Assembly: GCA_016234345.1 (NCBI GenBank)
Contig: JACRFG010000036.1
Location: forward strand, 1 to 15,858
Source of the DNA: Candidatus Jorgensenbacteria bacterium
GTDB lineage: Bacteria > Patescibacteriota > Minisyncoccia > UBA6257 > GWB1-50-10
Direction of reading: 5' to 3'
DNA length: 15,858 bases
The translations under genes were made by a program, and so were the position numbers. The notes under the pieces were generated by a model. The model saw only the letters and a program-made list of their open reading frames with translations, had not been told where the DNA came from and did no database searches. Positions 1-6,620 of this stretch are shown in pieces (positions within the stretch are counted from its first letter, which is position 1; the number at the start of each line of letters is the position of its first letter).

Positions 1-1
1 A

Positions 2-265
2 CAAGGAGAGCTATACAATTTCCAGGAATATTTCACGTACTACTCAATGTGGGGCGAGGGCAGTTCGTTTAAATACCAACGCGTGAATGCCGCGACAGCA
101 GTTCGCATTGTAAATCGATATCAACGAAACTATACCGGATTTAGCAAGGCGCTGGTCATGGCTTGGGGCTACCGTTTGTATTCGTTCCTCCCCATGTTTA
201 TTCGAGTCAATTTAAGCCCACTTCTTTCACGGTTTAAGAAATTATCGTTTTCCGGCCGTAAATGA
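2..265 (+). CDS. C-terminal fragment of an unrecognised protein (5' end outside window)
   Basis: The reading frame is open from base 2 to the TGA ending at 265, so this is the last 87 codons of a gene that starts before the window. An internal ATG at 47 exists, but the frame is open upstream of it, so I treat that Met as internal. The tail is rich in aromatic and basic residues (YYSMWGEG, RYQRNYTGF, WGYRLYSFLPMFIR) and ends in a basic stretch (LSRFKKLSFSGRK). This recalls the membrane-proximal tail of some glycosyltransferases, but I cannot assign a family. The next gene has its own promoter, so this gene ends its own transcript or reads into the DUF502 gene. Confidence 0.6.
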   Translation, partial: QGELYNFQEYFTYYSMWGEGSSFKYQRVNAATAVRIVNRYQRNYTGFSKALVMAWGYRLYSFLPMFIRVNLSPLLSRFKKLSFSGRK

Positions 266-273
266 GCAGACAC

Positions 274-302
274 TTGATTTTATATAATCAGTGTGTTATA
301 AT
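274..302 (+). promoter_or_regulatory. Sigma70-type promoter with extended -10, upstream of the DUF502 gene
   Basis: TTGATT at 274-279 and a perfect TATAAT at 297-302 are separated by 17 bases. A TG sits one base before the -10 (extended -10). This is the best consensus promoter in the window. The predicted start near 309 leaves a leader of about 65 bases that carries a Shine-Dalgarno sequence, unlike most other genes here. Confidence 0.65.
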
Positions 303-360
303 TAAATTTAGTAAATTGTTAGGCGAATTAATTTAAACAAAGCCATTCATCGAATTTCAG

Positions 361-367
361 AAAGGAG
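361..367 (+). promoter_or_regulatory. Shine-Dalgarno sequence AAAGGAG
   Basis: AAAGGAG lies 9 bases before the ATG at 377. It is the only textbook ribosome binding site I see before a gene in this window, which makes the start at 377 secure and the other genes' lack of one notable. Confidence 0.75.
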
Positions 368-376
368 ATTTAATCA

Positions 377-925
377 ATGTCCGCAATCGGTGGGACCAGA
401 AAACATCTTTTAAATACTATAAAAATTGGTATCTATACTTTGATACCAATTGCCATCCTCGTTTACGTCTTCCGTTTGGTCATCGGTTTTGCTATCGATG
501 TGGGTGAGATATTCACTGATAACTGGATAGTCGCTTTGTTGATCGTCGGGGCTATTGGGTACGTGGTTGGCTTGATTATTGATAAAACCACGGTGGTTGC
601 GCGGTTGCGTGAAAAATTTGCAGCCAATCCTTTTGCTTTGAGATTGTTGAACTTCTTGCCGACCAAACGGCATAATAGTGACAATCAGTATGGCGAAGCC
701 GTGATTTATCTAGATCATGGTCTTCGGGTGCGTGTGGAGATCGTGGGCGAGTATTCCGATGATGAAGGAGACTGGTGGATCGTTCAGATTGGTAGCCCTC
801 CGCTTCCTCGAACCGGTATGATGTTTGAAGTTAATAAGAGTAACCCTCGGATCGTTCGTACCGGTCGAAACGGCATGGATTATGCCCAATATATTATTTC
901 GTATAGCGCAGCTATTAGGCATTAA
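377..925 (+). CDS. DUF502 family membrane protein
   Basis: This is a 182-residue membrane protein. Two hydrophobic helices lie near residues 16-38 and 48-68, after a short basic N-terminus (TRKHLLNTIKIG). A soluble C-terminal part follows, with the pattern that marks the DUF502 family: a G-E-A-V-like strand near 106-109, the P-L-P-R-T-G-M-M-F segment near 142-150 (matching the family's P-N-P-T-S-G-F-L core) and a final A-Q-Y-I-I-S segment. The biochemical function of DUF502 is unknown in bacteria generally; a plant relative is associated with membrane trafficking, which does not transfer. The start is fixed by AAAGGAG 9 bases upstream. The gene stands alone between a strong promoter and a bidirectional terminator. 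The family call rests on remembered pattern, not on a search. Confidence 0.75.
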   Translation: MSAIGGTRKHLLNTIKIGIYTLIPIAILVYVFRLVIGFAIDVGEIFTDNWIVALLIVGAIGYVVGLIIDKTTVVARLREKFAANPFALRLLNFLPTKRHNSDNQYGEAVIYLDHGLRVRVEIVGEYSDDEGDWWIVQIGSPPLPRTGMMFEVNKSNPRIVRTGRNGMDYAQYIISYSAAIRH

Positions 926-930
926 ATTTG

Positions 931-962
931 AAAACCCGCAGTCAAAAATGATTGCGGGTTTT
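931..962. terminator. Bidirectional intrinsic terminator between converging genes
   Basis: AAAACCCGCA (931-940) is the exact reverse complement of TGCGGGTTTT (953-962). The intervening bases extend the stem by four more pairs (one G-U) to an AAAA loop. A-runs and T-runs at the two ends give a U tract on either strand. It can therefore end the DUF502 transcript on plus and the polysaccharide transcript on minus, whose stop codon lies at 965. Confidence 0.85.
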
Positions 963-964
963 AC

Positions 965-2428
965 TTAAGACTTAGTCATTTTATTTGGTTTTAGGTTTAA
1001 CATGAGAGGTTCGTGTAGTAGATAGAGTATGGCGACATATGCGACTCCTGATAGAACTACATTCACAAGCAGGTGAATATGTAAAAGTAATAGAGTTAAC
1101 GTAACGAATGTCATGCCTATGGTGGCAGGTATAATCTTTTTAAGATTTATGAGTGTCTTAAAACCAGTAAGATTACGCAGTTTCCACCAGTTATATCCAT
1201 TGGCTATAATTTGCGAAATGATAGTGGCTATCGCTGAACCCTCAATGCCAAAAGATGGTATAAGAAGAATATCAAGCATGACATTACAGAGAGAGCCAAA
1301 GAAAGTAGATACAATAAAAATCTTTTGTTTGTCGTGCGCGAAGATGGCATTACCTATAACACTGCCGGGAAATATTGGAATAATTGTAAGCATAAGCAAT
1401 TGGAAAGTCAGTGTGGCGGCGAAATAACTTTCTCCAAAGAGAAGTTTTATAATAGGCGCTCCTAAAAGTATGCCGCCCATTGTTATTGGCAGAGCAAATG
1501 CTAGGACGCCGGCAATCGATTTCTCTAAAATCGCTTTTGTTTGTCCGTGTTCATGTTTACTGATGAGGTTGCTTATGATGGGGAATAAGCTGGTGCTTAA
1601 GAGCGCGGGTAATACATAGAGAAGTTGTACTGGCCGTTGCGCTGCTGCATAAAGGCCTAGTTCGTGGGCGTTTCTAAACCATCCCAAGATAATCATATCG
1701 ATGTTTAGCATGAATCCGCCGAGAAGCCCCATAATCGCAAATGGCCATGCTGAGCTTAATATCGGCCGTATCAAATTAAGACAGAACGCCTTGAAGATTT
1801 TATTGAGATGTTTTCGAAGAACAACATACATAATAATAAAGCCAACCGCGCTTCCTAACGAATAGCTTATAGCCAGCGTTTTAGGGGATGGATTGATGAA
1901 AAGGGCAATGGCTCCAAAGATTGCAATTGCCATATCTGTGGTAACAAGAAATAAGGCTTCGAGTTCCATCCGGTTTTGAGCCCGCGTTATAGCGAATCCG
2001 AAGTTACGGAATGTGTCGAAGGTAAGTAAAATAGCGACGAGATAGATTAGAGGTTTGGCGGCCTCCAGTTTTGTAAAAGTCGGCGCAACAAAAATAACAA
2101 CGAAGATAGTGATGATTACGAGAATAAATTTGATTACGAATGTTGTCGAAAAGTATTCGTCGGACTTATCAGGATTTTTTACCAATTCTCGGGTAAGTAA
2201 CGCTGAAAGACCGATGTCGGAGAAAACAGTGAAAAAGGCAGCTAAGCCTAGCGCATACGAAAAAATACCGTACCCTTCGGTTCCTAAGATCCGGGCGGCG
2301 TAGATGATGAGTAGGGCGCGTATTAACCTTCCGCCGATATTACCGACACCAAGCCAAAAACTGTTTTTGAGAACCGTTTGTTTGGTATTTTTGTTTTCGA
2401 AAAGGAACGATTTAATTTTTCGAAACAT
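965..2428 (-). CDS. Wzx-type lipid-linked oligosaccharide flippase
   Basis: This 487-residue polytopic protein has about 12 to 14 hydrophobic helices along its whole length. It reads as a member of the polysaccharide biosynthesis/export family (MOP superfamily, RfbX/Wzx). Family-like features are the N-terminal segment with GNIGGRLIRALL and AARILGTEGYGIFSYA, the S-D-I-G-L-S-A-L-L-T-R-E motif, the AAQRP segment in the middle and the F-G-I-E-G-S-A-I-A-T motif in the C-terminal half. Known members flip undecaprenyl-pyrophosphate-linked glycan across the cytoplasmic membrane. The ATG follows the stop of the glycosylphosphotransferase gene after one base (TAG-C-ATG), so the two are surely one transcript, probably translationally coupled. 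No other glycosyltransferases or a polymerase are present here. The substrate cannot be told from the sequence. Confidence 0.85.
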   Translation of the reverse strand: MFRKIKSFLFENKNTKQTVLKNSFWLGVGNIGGRLIRALLIIYAARILGTEGYGIFSYALGLAAFFTVFSDIGLSALLTRELVKNPDKSDEYFSTTFVIKFILVIITIFVVIFVAPTFTKLEAAKPLIYLVAILLTFDTFRNFGFAITRAQNRMELEALFLVTTDMAIAIFGAIALFINPSPKTLAISYSLGSAVGFIIMYVVLRKHLNKIFKAFCLNLIRPILSSAWPFAIMGLLGGFMLNIDMIILGWFRNAHELGLYAAAQRPVQLLYVLPALLSTSLFPIISNLISKHEHGQTKAILEKSIAGVLAFALPITMGGILLGAPIIKLLFGESYFAATLTFQLLMLTIIPIFPGSVIGNAIFAHDKQKIFIVSTFFGSLCNVMLDILLIPSFGIEGSAIATIISQIIANGYNWWKLRNLTGFKTLINLKKIIPATIGMTFVTLTLLLLHIHLLVNVVLSGVAYVAILYLLHEPLMLNLKPNKMTKS

Positions 2429-2429
2429 G

Positions 2430-3764
2430 CTATTTTGCGCTTACAAACACCGATTTAATCGTTTTTAAGGTAATCAAAAGATCAAATACAACCGACCGGT
2501 ATTTAAGATAAAAAATATCATATTGAAGTTTTTCGTAGGCATCTTCAACTGATGAGCCGTAGCGATAGTTTATCTGAGCCCATCCGGTAAGTCCTGGTTT
2601 TGCCAAGTGCCTTATTTCGTAGAAAGGAATTTTTTTCTTTAGTTCTTGGATGAACTCGGGTCGTTCCGGTCGTGGACCGACGAAAGATATATTGCCTTTC
2701 AATATATTCCATAGTTGCGGCAGTTCGTCGATGTGGGTATTTCTTAAAATTTTGCCTATTGGCGTAAGACGCGGATCGTTGGGTGTGGCCCATTTAGGGC
2801 CGTCTGATTCTGCGTCAACACGCATCGTTCTGAACTTATAGAGTACAAAACTATTTTCCTTAAGACCGGTTCTCGTCTGTTTGTATATTATCGGTCCTCG
2901 GGAAGTCAGTTTCACGGCTATCACGGCTAATATTGTGAGTGGGGCAGTTAGTATGGCAATAATAAACGCAAGCGAGATTTCAACAATAGTTTTTATTGTT
3001 TCATAGAGAATACGGTGGCGCGCCAGGTATTCTAGAAACCATATTTCTTCTAGTTCGGTAATCGGTGTTTTGTTGAATATTTGTTCGTAGAGATTAGTCA
3101 GGTCTATCACCTCAACTCCTTGGACGAGATAATTAAGGATAGCTTGTGTCGCCCGTTGATCTCTTTTGATATGAGTCGGGATGACCATTGCTGAAATTCT
3201 ATGTTTTTTTATGTTTTCTGATACCAGAGTCCATCTTGGATCAGCGGTGCCGTCTACAAGCCACAGCTCTACTCGGAAACCTAGTTGCGGGTTTTCGCGT
3301 ACGGCGGTTATAGCCTTTTCAATATCAGGTGATGTTCCGACCACAAGCAGATTTTGAGGTTCTCGCCTCTTTATCGAGCGATTAAATGATGAACGCCAAA
3401 GTGCTTCGAGAACAGCTACTCCTAATGTTATAAACAATAAATTTGCTCGTGGGGAAATTCCAAAAGCGCGAACTATATAGAAGAAAGCCAAACCGGTTAA
3501 AAGATTAATGCTTAAAGCTAGAGCTAAAGACGTAAAAAATGGAAGTCTGTTCTTAAGGCGTCGGAGGTCATAGAGTCCGAGAACGTAGAATGTTGCTATC
3601 CAAATAGAGAATATTATGGTAAATGGCTTAGAATGTTCCTGTAGAGCATTATAAGAAACATCAAGTCCGTAGCGTATGGTAAGTACGCTTATGAGGGCTA
3701 TGTAGAAAGTGATCAGATCGCCAATAAGGAGGAGCACTATTCGCGCTTTTGGTAGTCTAAACAT
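2430..3764 (-). CDS. Exopolysaccharide polyprenyl glycosylphosphotransferase (WcaJ/WbaP-like)
   Basis: The protein has 444 residues with the usual two-part build. Residues 1-125 hold about four membrane helices (near 8-30, 48-65, 76-98, 105-122). Residues 135-235 form a Rossmann-like CoA-binding-type region starting NLLVVGTSPD. A re-entrant hydrophobic segment lies near 262-284, and the catalytic sugar-transferase domain fills 285-444. The domain shows KFRTMR (310-315), HIDELPQLWNILKG (344-357, with the Asp-Glu pair), VGPRPE (362-367), KPGLTGWAQI (389-398) and KLQYDIFYL (412-420). The family transfers a sugar-1-phosphate from a UDP-sugar to undecaprenyl phosphate at the inner face of the membrane, the first step of capsule or exopolysaccharide assembly. 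Glucose, galactose or another sugar cannot be told apart. It is the first gene of the minus-strand pair. No Shine-Dalgarno is seen before its ATG. Confidence 0.9.
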   Translation of the reverse strand: MFRLPKARIVLLLIGDLITFYIALISVLTIRYGLDVSYNALQEHSKPFTIIFSIWIATFYVLGLYDLRRLKNRLPFFTSLALALSINLLTGLAFFYIVRAFGISPRANLLFITLGVAVLEALWRSSFNRSIKRREPQNLLVVGTSPDIEKAITAVRENPQLGFRVELWLVDGTADPRWTLVSENIKKHRISAMVIPTHIKRDQRATQAILNYLVQGVEVIDLTNLYEQIFNKTPITELEEIWFLEYLARHRILYETIKTIVEISLAFIIAILTAPLTILAVIAVKLTSRGPIIYKQTRTGLKENSFVLYKFRTMRVDAESDGPKWATPNDPRLTPIGKILRNTHIDELPQLWNILKGNISFVGPRPERPEFIQELKKKIPFYEIRHLAKPGLTGWAQINYRYGSSVEDAYEKLQYDIFYLKYRSVVFDLLITLKTIKSVFVSAK

Positions 3765-3837
3765 TATAAATTTTATTGCTGTTTGATATGCTGCACGATG
3801 TCATTTTTATATTATTCGAGTTGGTTTTTGGCGGGGT

Positions 3838-3864
3838 TTGACTTTATCCTATGGGGACTATAAC
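3838..3864 (+). promoter_or_regulatory. Putative promoter of the DsbA-like gene, near-leaderless
   Basis: TTGACT (3838-3843) and TATAAC (3859-3864) are separated by 15 bases, which is short for sigma70. The -10 ends 10 bases before the ATG at 3875, so the transcript would start about 3 to 5 bases before the start codon. No Shine-Dalgarno is present. The hexamers are seen; the promoter role is inferred. Confidence 0.5.
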
Positions 3865-3874
3865 ATTTTAGCAA

Positions 3875-4663
3875 ATGGATTCTTCTTTGCCCGATATTCC
3901 TCAACAAGCTGAAAATAAGCCTAAACGAGACTATATTTTGCCGGCGAGCATTCTTGTAGCCGCTCTTCTTATTTCATTTTCTCTTGTATATAGCGCAGGT
4001 AAAAAAGCAACTGTGAGCGAGCTGGGTGGTAGGGGTGGGGGTGGTGGTGAAGACACGTTAGCGGCCGACGTCGGCGAAGCCTTTAATGATATTCGTCCGA
4101 CTCCGTCACCGGTGAATATTAAAGCTGTTACTGAGAACGATCATATTCGTGGTAGTTTGAGCGCAGCCGTTAAAGTGGTTGAATTTTCTGATTTGGAGTG
4201 TCCGTTTTGCAAACGATTTCACTCGACCATGCAACAGGCCGTGGAAACGTACGGCGATAAAATTGCATGGGTATATCGTCATTTCCCGCTTGATAGTCTT
4301 CATAGCAAAGCCAGAAAGGAAGCGGAGGCAGCGGAGTGCGCAAACGAACTTGGTGGTAACAATGGATTTTGGAAGTACGTCGATGAACTTCTTCGAGTGA
4401 CTCCGTCAAATAATGGCCTTGAAGCAACAGAACTTCCTAATATAGCAGAACGAGTAGGATTGAATCGCACAAAATTTGAAACGTGCCTTTCGAGTGGTAA
4501 GTACGCTTCACGCGTTGAGGCCGATCTTACTGATGCCGAAAACTCGGGCGGCCGCGGCACGCCATATTCTGTAGTTATTAGTAAGAGCGGTAAAAAATAC
4601 ATTATAAATGGTGCACTTCCTTGGGAAGACGTGAGAGTCATCATTGAAGAAGCCCTGAAATAA
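3875..4663 (+). CDS. Membrane-anchored DsbA-like thiol-disulfide protein
   Basis: This 262-residue protein has a short polar N-terminus and one membrane helix (about 21-40) acting as an uncleaved anchor or signal. A glycine-rich linker follows, including a run of five Gly near 54-58. A DsbA-type thioredoxin-like domain covers about 95-262. The redox motif is CPFC at 109-112, directly after VVEFSDLE, the usual approach strand. The cis-proline loop is GTPYSVV (Pro230). An inserted helical part with FWKYVDELL lies near 165-173. The architecture matches the Thioredoxin_4/BdbD-like group, which oxidises or isomerises disulfides outside the membrane. Two extra Cys (155 and 204) could form a structural disulfide. 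No DsbB or VKOR partner is encoded nearby, so its electron acceptor must lie elsewhere. It opens the redox cluster that continues to 6092. Confidence 0.88.
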   Translation: MDSSLPDIPQQAENKPKRDYILPASILVAALLISFSLVYSAGKKATVSELGGRGGGGGEDTLAADVGEAFNDIRPTPSPVNIKAVTENDHIRGSLSAAVKVVEFSDLECPFCKRFHSTMQQAVETYGDKIAWVYRHFPLDSLHSKARKEAEAAECANELGGNNGFWKYVDELLRVTPSNNGLEATELPNIAERVGLNRTKFETCLSSGKYASRVEADLTDAENSGGRGTPYSVVISKSGKKYIINGALPWEDVRVIIEEALK

Positions 4664-4689
4664 TTTTTAAATAGTGCAACAATATTATC

Positions 4690-4719
4690 TTGTGGTGGGG
4701 TTGTTGTGCTTTGTATACT
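4690..4719 (+). promoter_or_regulatory. Putative promoter of the SPW gene
   Basis: TTGTGG (4690-4695) and TATACT (4714-4719) are 18 bases apart. The -10 ends 12 bases before a GTG at 4732. The -35 is part of TTATCTTGTGG (4685-4695), which recurs exactly at 6116-6126 in the equivalent position upstream of another gene. The promoter role is inferred. Confidence 0.45.
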
Positions 4720-4731
4720 ATACTTATTATT

Positions 4732-4899
4732 GTGCAGTGGAATCAGTGGGCAATATTAATCGTAGCTGGATGGATACTTGCTTCGCCATGGGTATTGGGA
4801 TTTGCGGCGGTTAATTTAGCTACGTGGAGTAATGTAGTGGCGGGGAGTTTCATTGTACTTTTGGTGCTTTGGAATATCCAACCACCACCTAATCATTAA
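4732..4899 (+). CDS. Small SPW-motif membrane protein
   Basis: Fifty-five residues encode two membrane helices around a clear SPW motif (Ser18-Pro19-Trp20 followed by VLGF). W-x-x-W sits at the start (Trp3, Trp6), and a second half begins ATWSNVVAGS, the hallmark of the SPW repeat family. The usual members carry two such units, so this is a half-size, single-unit form. I chose the GTG at 4732 because the family normally begins just before the first W-x-x-W. The upstream TTG at 4690 coincides with a -35 element and would add a Cys-Cys-containing stretch that the family lacks. The function of SPW proteins is unknown. It lies 68 bases after the DsbA-like gene and ends one base before the glutaredoxin-like ATG. 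Without cysteines it is unlikely to carry out thiol chemistry itself. Confidence 0.65.
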   Translation: MQWNQWAILIVAGWILASPWVLGFAAVNLATWSNVVAGSFIVLLVLWNIQPPPNH

Positions 4900-4900
4900 T

Positions 4901-5158
4901 ATGAAAATAATCATTTATACTACCCCGACCTGTGTATATTGCAGAATGACTAAAGAATTCCTTGATAAACGCGGGGTGAGCTATATTGAACGCAATGTCA
5001 TTGAGGACGAAAGCGCCCGCGAAGAGATGATTAATAAATCCCATCAGCTCGGTGTTCCAGTCATAGACATCGACGGTGAAATTTTTGTGGGATTTAATAG
5101 ATCGGAACTCGAAAGTTTATTAAAATCCAATCAGTCACTTTCTTCGAAGAAAATATAG
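4901..5158 (+). CDS. Glutaredoxin-like protein (NrdH/YruB type), CVYC
   Basis: This 85-residue single-domain thioredoxin-fold protein starts MKIIIYTTPTCVYC, with the redox pair Cys11-x-x-Cys14 at the N-terminus of helix 1. The cis-proline is in GVPVIDIDG, and the typical end VGFNRSEL follows. This pattern fits the glutaredoxin-like YruB/NrdH/Cp9 group, which is reduced by a flavoprotein and not by glutathione. The ATG at 4901 follows the SPW stop after one base, and the open frame continues upstream only by overlapping SPW, so 4901 is the natural start. The AhpF-like reductase begins 16 bases downstream, its likely electron donor. Possible acceptors are a peroxiredoxin or the class II ribonucleotide reductase at 15297. 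The acceptor is inferred; the fold and motif are seen. Confidence 0.88.
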   Translation: MKIIIYTTPTCVYCRMTKEFLDKRGVSYIERNVIEDESAREEMINKSHQLGVPVIDIDGEIFVGFNRSELESLLKSNQSLSSKKI

Positions 5159-5174
5159 TTTGAATATTTTAAAT

Positions 5175-6092
5175 ATGTACGATTTAGCAATTATCGGTGG
5201 AGGACCTGCTGGCGTCGCTGGCGGAGTTTACGCCGCTCGGAAGAAAATGAAAACAGTGCTTATTACCGATTTTTTTGGTGGCCAATCGCTTGTATCAGCT
5301 GATATACAAAACTGGATAGGCGTTGTTTCTATTTCCGGTTTTGAATGGGGCAAGAAACTCGAAGAGCATCTACGAGCTCAAGAAAGCATAGATATTATGG
5401 ATAGTGATTTAGTTTCTAAGGTTGAGCGTATGGATGGCGGATGGCGTCTTTTGACTCAGTCTGGTAAAGCCATTGAAGCTAAAACCATGCTTTTAACCTC
5501 AGGAAGTCGTCGAAGAAAACTTAACGTGCCGGGCGAGAAAGAATTTGAAAGTCGTGGTGTTGCTTACTGCTCGATCTGTGACGCCCCACTTTTTAAAGAC
5601 AGGGCTGTAGTAGTCGCCGGTGGCGGCAATTCGGGCCTTGAGGCGACAATCGATCTTCTGCCCTACGCCACTAAAATATTTTTGTTGCATCGAGGCGATG
5701 TTTTGAAAGGCGATCCCGTTACTCAAGAGAAGGTTGTGCGTAATCCTAAAGTTCAAGTTATATTAAATGTTGAGATTCAAGAAATTATAGGCAGCCAAAT
5801 AGTTACCGGTTTGAAATATAGAGATAAGATTAGCAGCGATGTGCGCATGCTTGATGTGCAAGGGGTATTTGTCGAGATAGGATCTGTGCCGAACAGCGAT
5901 TTTGTAAAGGAATTTGTAAAGCTTAATGATTGGGGAGAAGTTGTGGTTGACCATAAAACCCAACGTACTTCGGTGGAAGGAATTTGGGCGGCAGGGGATA
6001 TCACTGACGTTATGTACAAACAAAATAATATATCAATGGGCGATGCCGTGAAAGCAACGCTGAATATTTATGAATATTTTAGATCTAGATAG
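5175..6092 (+). CDS. Thioredoxin reductase-like flavoprotein, closest in pattern to the AhpF C-terminal part (Cp34 type)
   Basis: The 305-residue two-dinucleotide flavoprotein begins YDLAIIGGGPAGVAGGVYAA (FAD motif Gly8-Gly13). It has the redox centre Cys132-Ser-Ile-Cys135-Asp, the NAD(P)H motif GGGNSG at 149-154 and the FAD-closing motif WAAGDI at 271-276. Thioredoxin reductases normally have H-R-R-x-x-x-R to hold the 2'-phosphate of NADPH. Here it reads HRGDVLKGD (172-180), so the second Arg is Gly and the last position lacks Arg. The downstream segments (GLKYRDKISSD, GVFVEIGSVPNSDFV) resemble AhpF, an NADH enzyme. NADH use is therefore plausible but unproven. I chose ATG 5175 over the TTG at 5160 because the family starts just before the first beta strand. 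The adjacent glutaredoxin-like gene would replace AhpF's missing N-terminal domain. Confidence 0.85.
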   Translation: MYDLAIIGGGPAGVAGGVYAARKKMKTVLITDFFGGQSLVSADIQNWIGVVSISGFEWGKKLEEHLRAQESIDIMDSDLVSKVERMDGGWRLLTQSGKAIEAKTMLLTSGSRRRKLNVPGEKEFESRGVAYCSICDAPLFKDRAVVVAGGGNSGLEATIDLLPYATKIFLLHRGDVLKGDPVTQEKVVRNPKVQVILNVEIQEIIGSQIVTGLKYRDKISSDVRMLDVQGVFVEIGSVPNSDFVKEFVKLNDWGEVVVDHKTQRTSVEGIWAAGDITDVMYKQNNISMGDAVKATLNIYEYFRSR

Positions 6093-6105
6093 TGTAATCC
6101 TCAAT

Positions 6106-6114
6106 TTATCCACA
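6106..6114 (+). promoter_or_regulatory. Perfect DnaA-box sequence TTATCCACA
   Basis: TTATCCACA matches the high-affinity DnaA box exactly. It lies in the 67-base gap after the flavoprotein gene, about 30 bases before the -10 of the 6160 gene. Its CCACA also pairs with TGTGG at 6122-6126, so a small hairpin with a loop of GTTATCT is an alternative reading. The second perfect copy is at 15233. Binding is inferred only. Confidence 0.4.
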
Positions 6115-6120
6115 GTTATC

Positions 6121-6149
6121 TTGTGGCTTTAGTGTTTGCATGCTACGAT
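6121..6149 (+). promoter_or_regulatory. Putative promoter of the 6160 gene
   Basis: TTGTGG (6121-6126) and TACGAT (6144-6149) are 17 bases apart, with TGC directly before the -10 (extended -10). The -10 ends 10 bases before the ATG at 6160, again predicting a leader of only a few bases. An overlapping TATAAA (6149-6154) is less well placed. Confidence 0.45.
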
Positions 6150-6159
6150 ATAAAACGTT

Positions 6160-6585
6160 ATGAATAAGACTAATAAAATTCTTTTGGTGCTTGTTATAGT
6201 GTTGTTTGTCGTTTTGATCGGCTTTGTCGGCTGGCGTGAGTGGTTTGTTAAGTCAAATTCTTACTACGCCGTTTATCTTAGGACCGGAGATATTTATTTT
6301 GGGCAACTTGTCCGATTCCCTTATTTCGGGTTAAAGCAAGTTTACCTTCTTCAAGTTAACCGAGATAACCAACAAAATCCGTTGAGTATCCAAAAATTTA
6401 CTAGAGTATTTTGGGAGCCCGAAGATTATCTTAAAATCAACCGCAATGAAGTAGTGTGGATGGCTAAGCTTCAAGAGGGAAGTCAACTAGCCAAAGTTAT
6501 TGAAACTAACCCTGATCTTCTGCCTCCTCCTCAACTATCTGATACTAATGTGCCGCAGATAAATTCCGAACCACAACCTAAGTAG
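6160..6585 (+). CDS. Conserved-looking single-pass membrane protein, unknown function
   Basis: The protein has 141 residues. After a short NKTNK start, one strong helix spans about 7-24 and is followed by GWREWF. A compact beta-rich extracytoplasmic domain comes next, with YYAVYLRTGDIYFGQL (35-50), VYLLQVNRDNQQNPLS and FWEPEDYLKINRNEVVWMAKL. A Pro-rich tail (LLPPPQLSD to the end) is probably disordered. The Y-Y-A-V-x-L-x-T-G-D-x-Y-F-G pattern is one I associate with an uncharacterised family recurrent in Parcubacteria, but I cannot name a domain. It has its own promoter and terminator, so it is a single-gene unit between the redox cluster and the pilus genes. The extracytoplasmic location is inferred from the anchor only. 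Confidence 0.75.
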   Translation: MNKTNKILLVLVIVLFVVLIGFVGWREWFVKSNSYYAVYLRTGDIYFGQLVRFPYFGLKQVYLLQVNRDNQQNPLSIQKFTRVFWEPEDYLKINRNEVVWMAKLQEGSQLAKVIETNPDLLPPPQLSDTNVPQINSEPQPK

Positions 6586-6620
6586 ATAGATTGGTAATAT
6601 AATAGCAAGGTAATCTCTTC

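Noticed and set aside
1113..1427. 104-codon plus-strand frame inside the flippase gene
   Set aside because: It lies antisense to a clear membrane protein gene with no promoter or family pattern.
3762..3767. TATAAT on the minus strand at the glycosylphosphotransferase start
   Set aside because: It overlaps the ATG itself, so it cannot be the -10 for that start; no -35 is found at the right distance.
4690..4731. Longer SPW protein from TTG 4690
   Set aside because: The added stretch overlaps the -35 and -10 elements and includes a Cys pair not seen in the family; the GTG at 4732 fits better, though not proven.
5160..5174. TTG start for the flavoprotein, five codons upstream of ATG 5175
   Set aside because: The family begins right before the first beta strand, which the ATG at 5175 gives.
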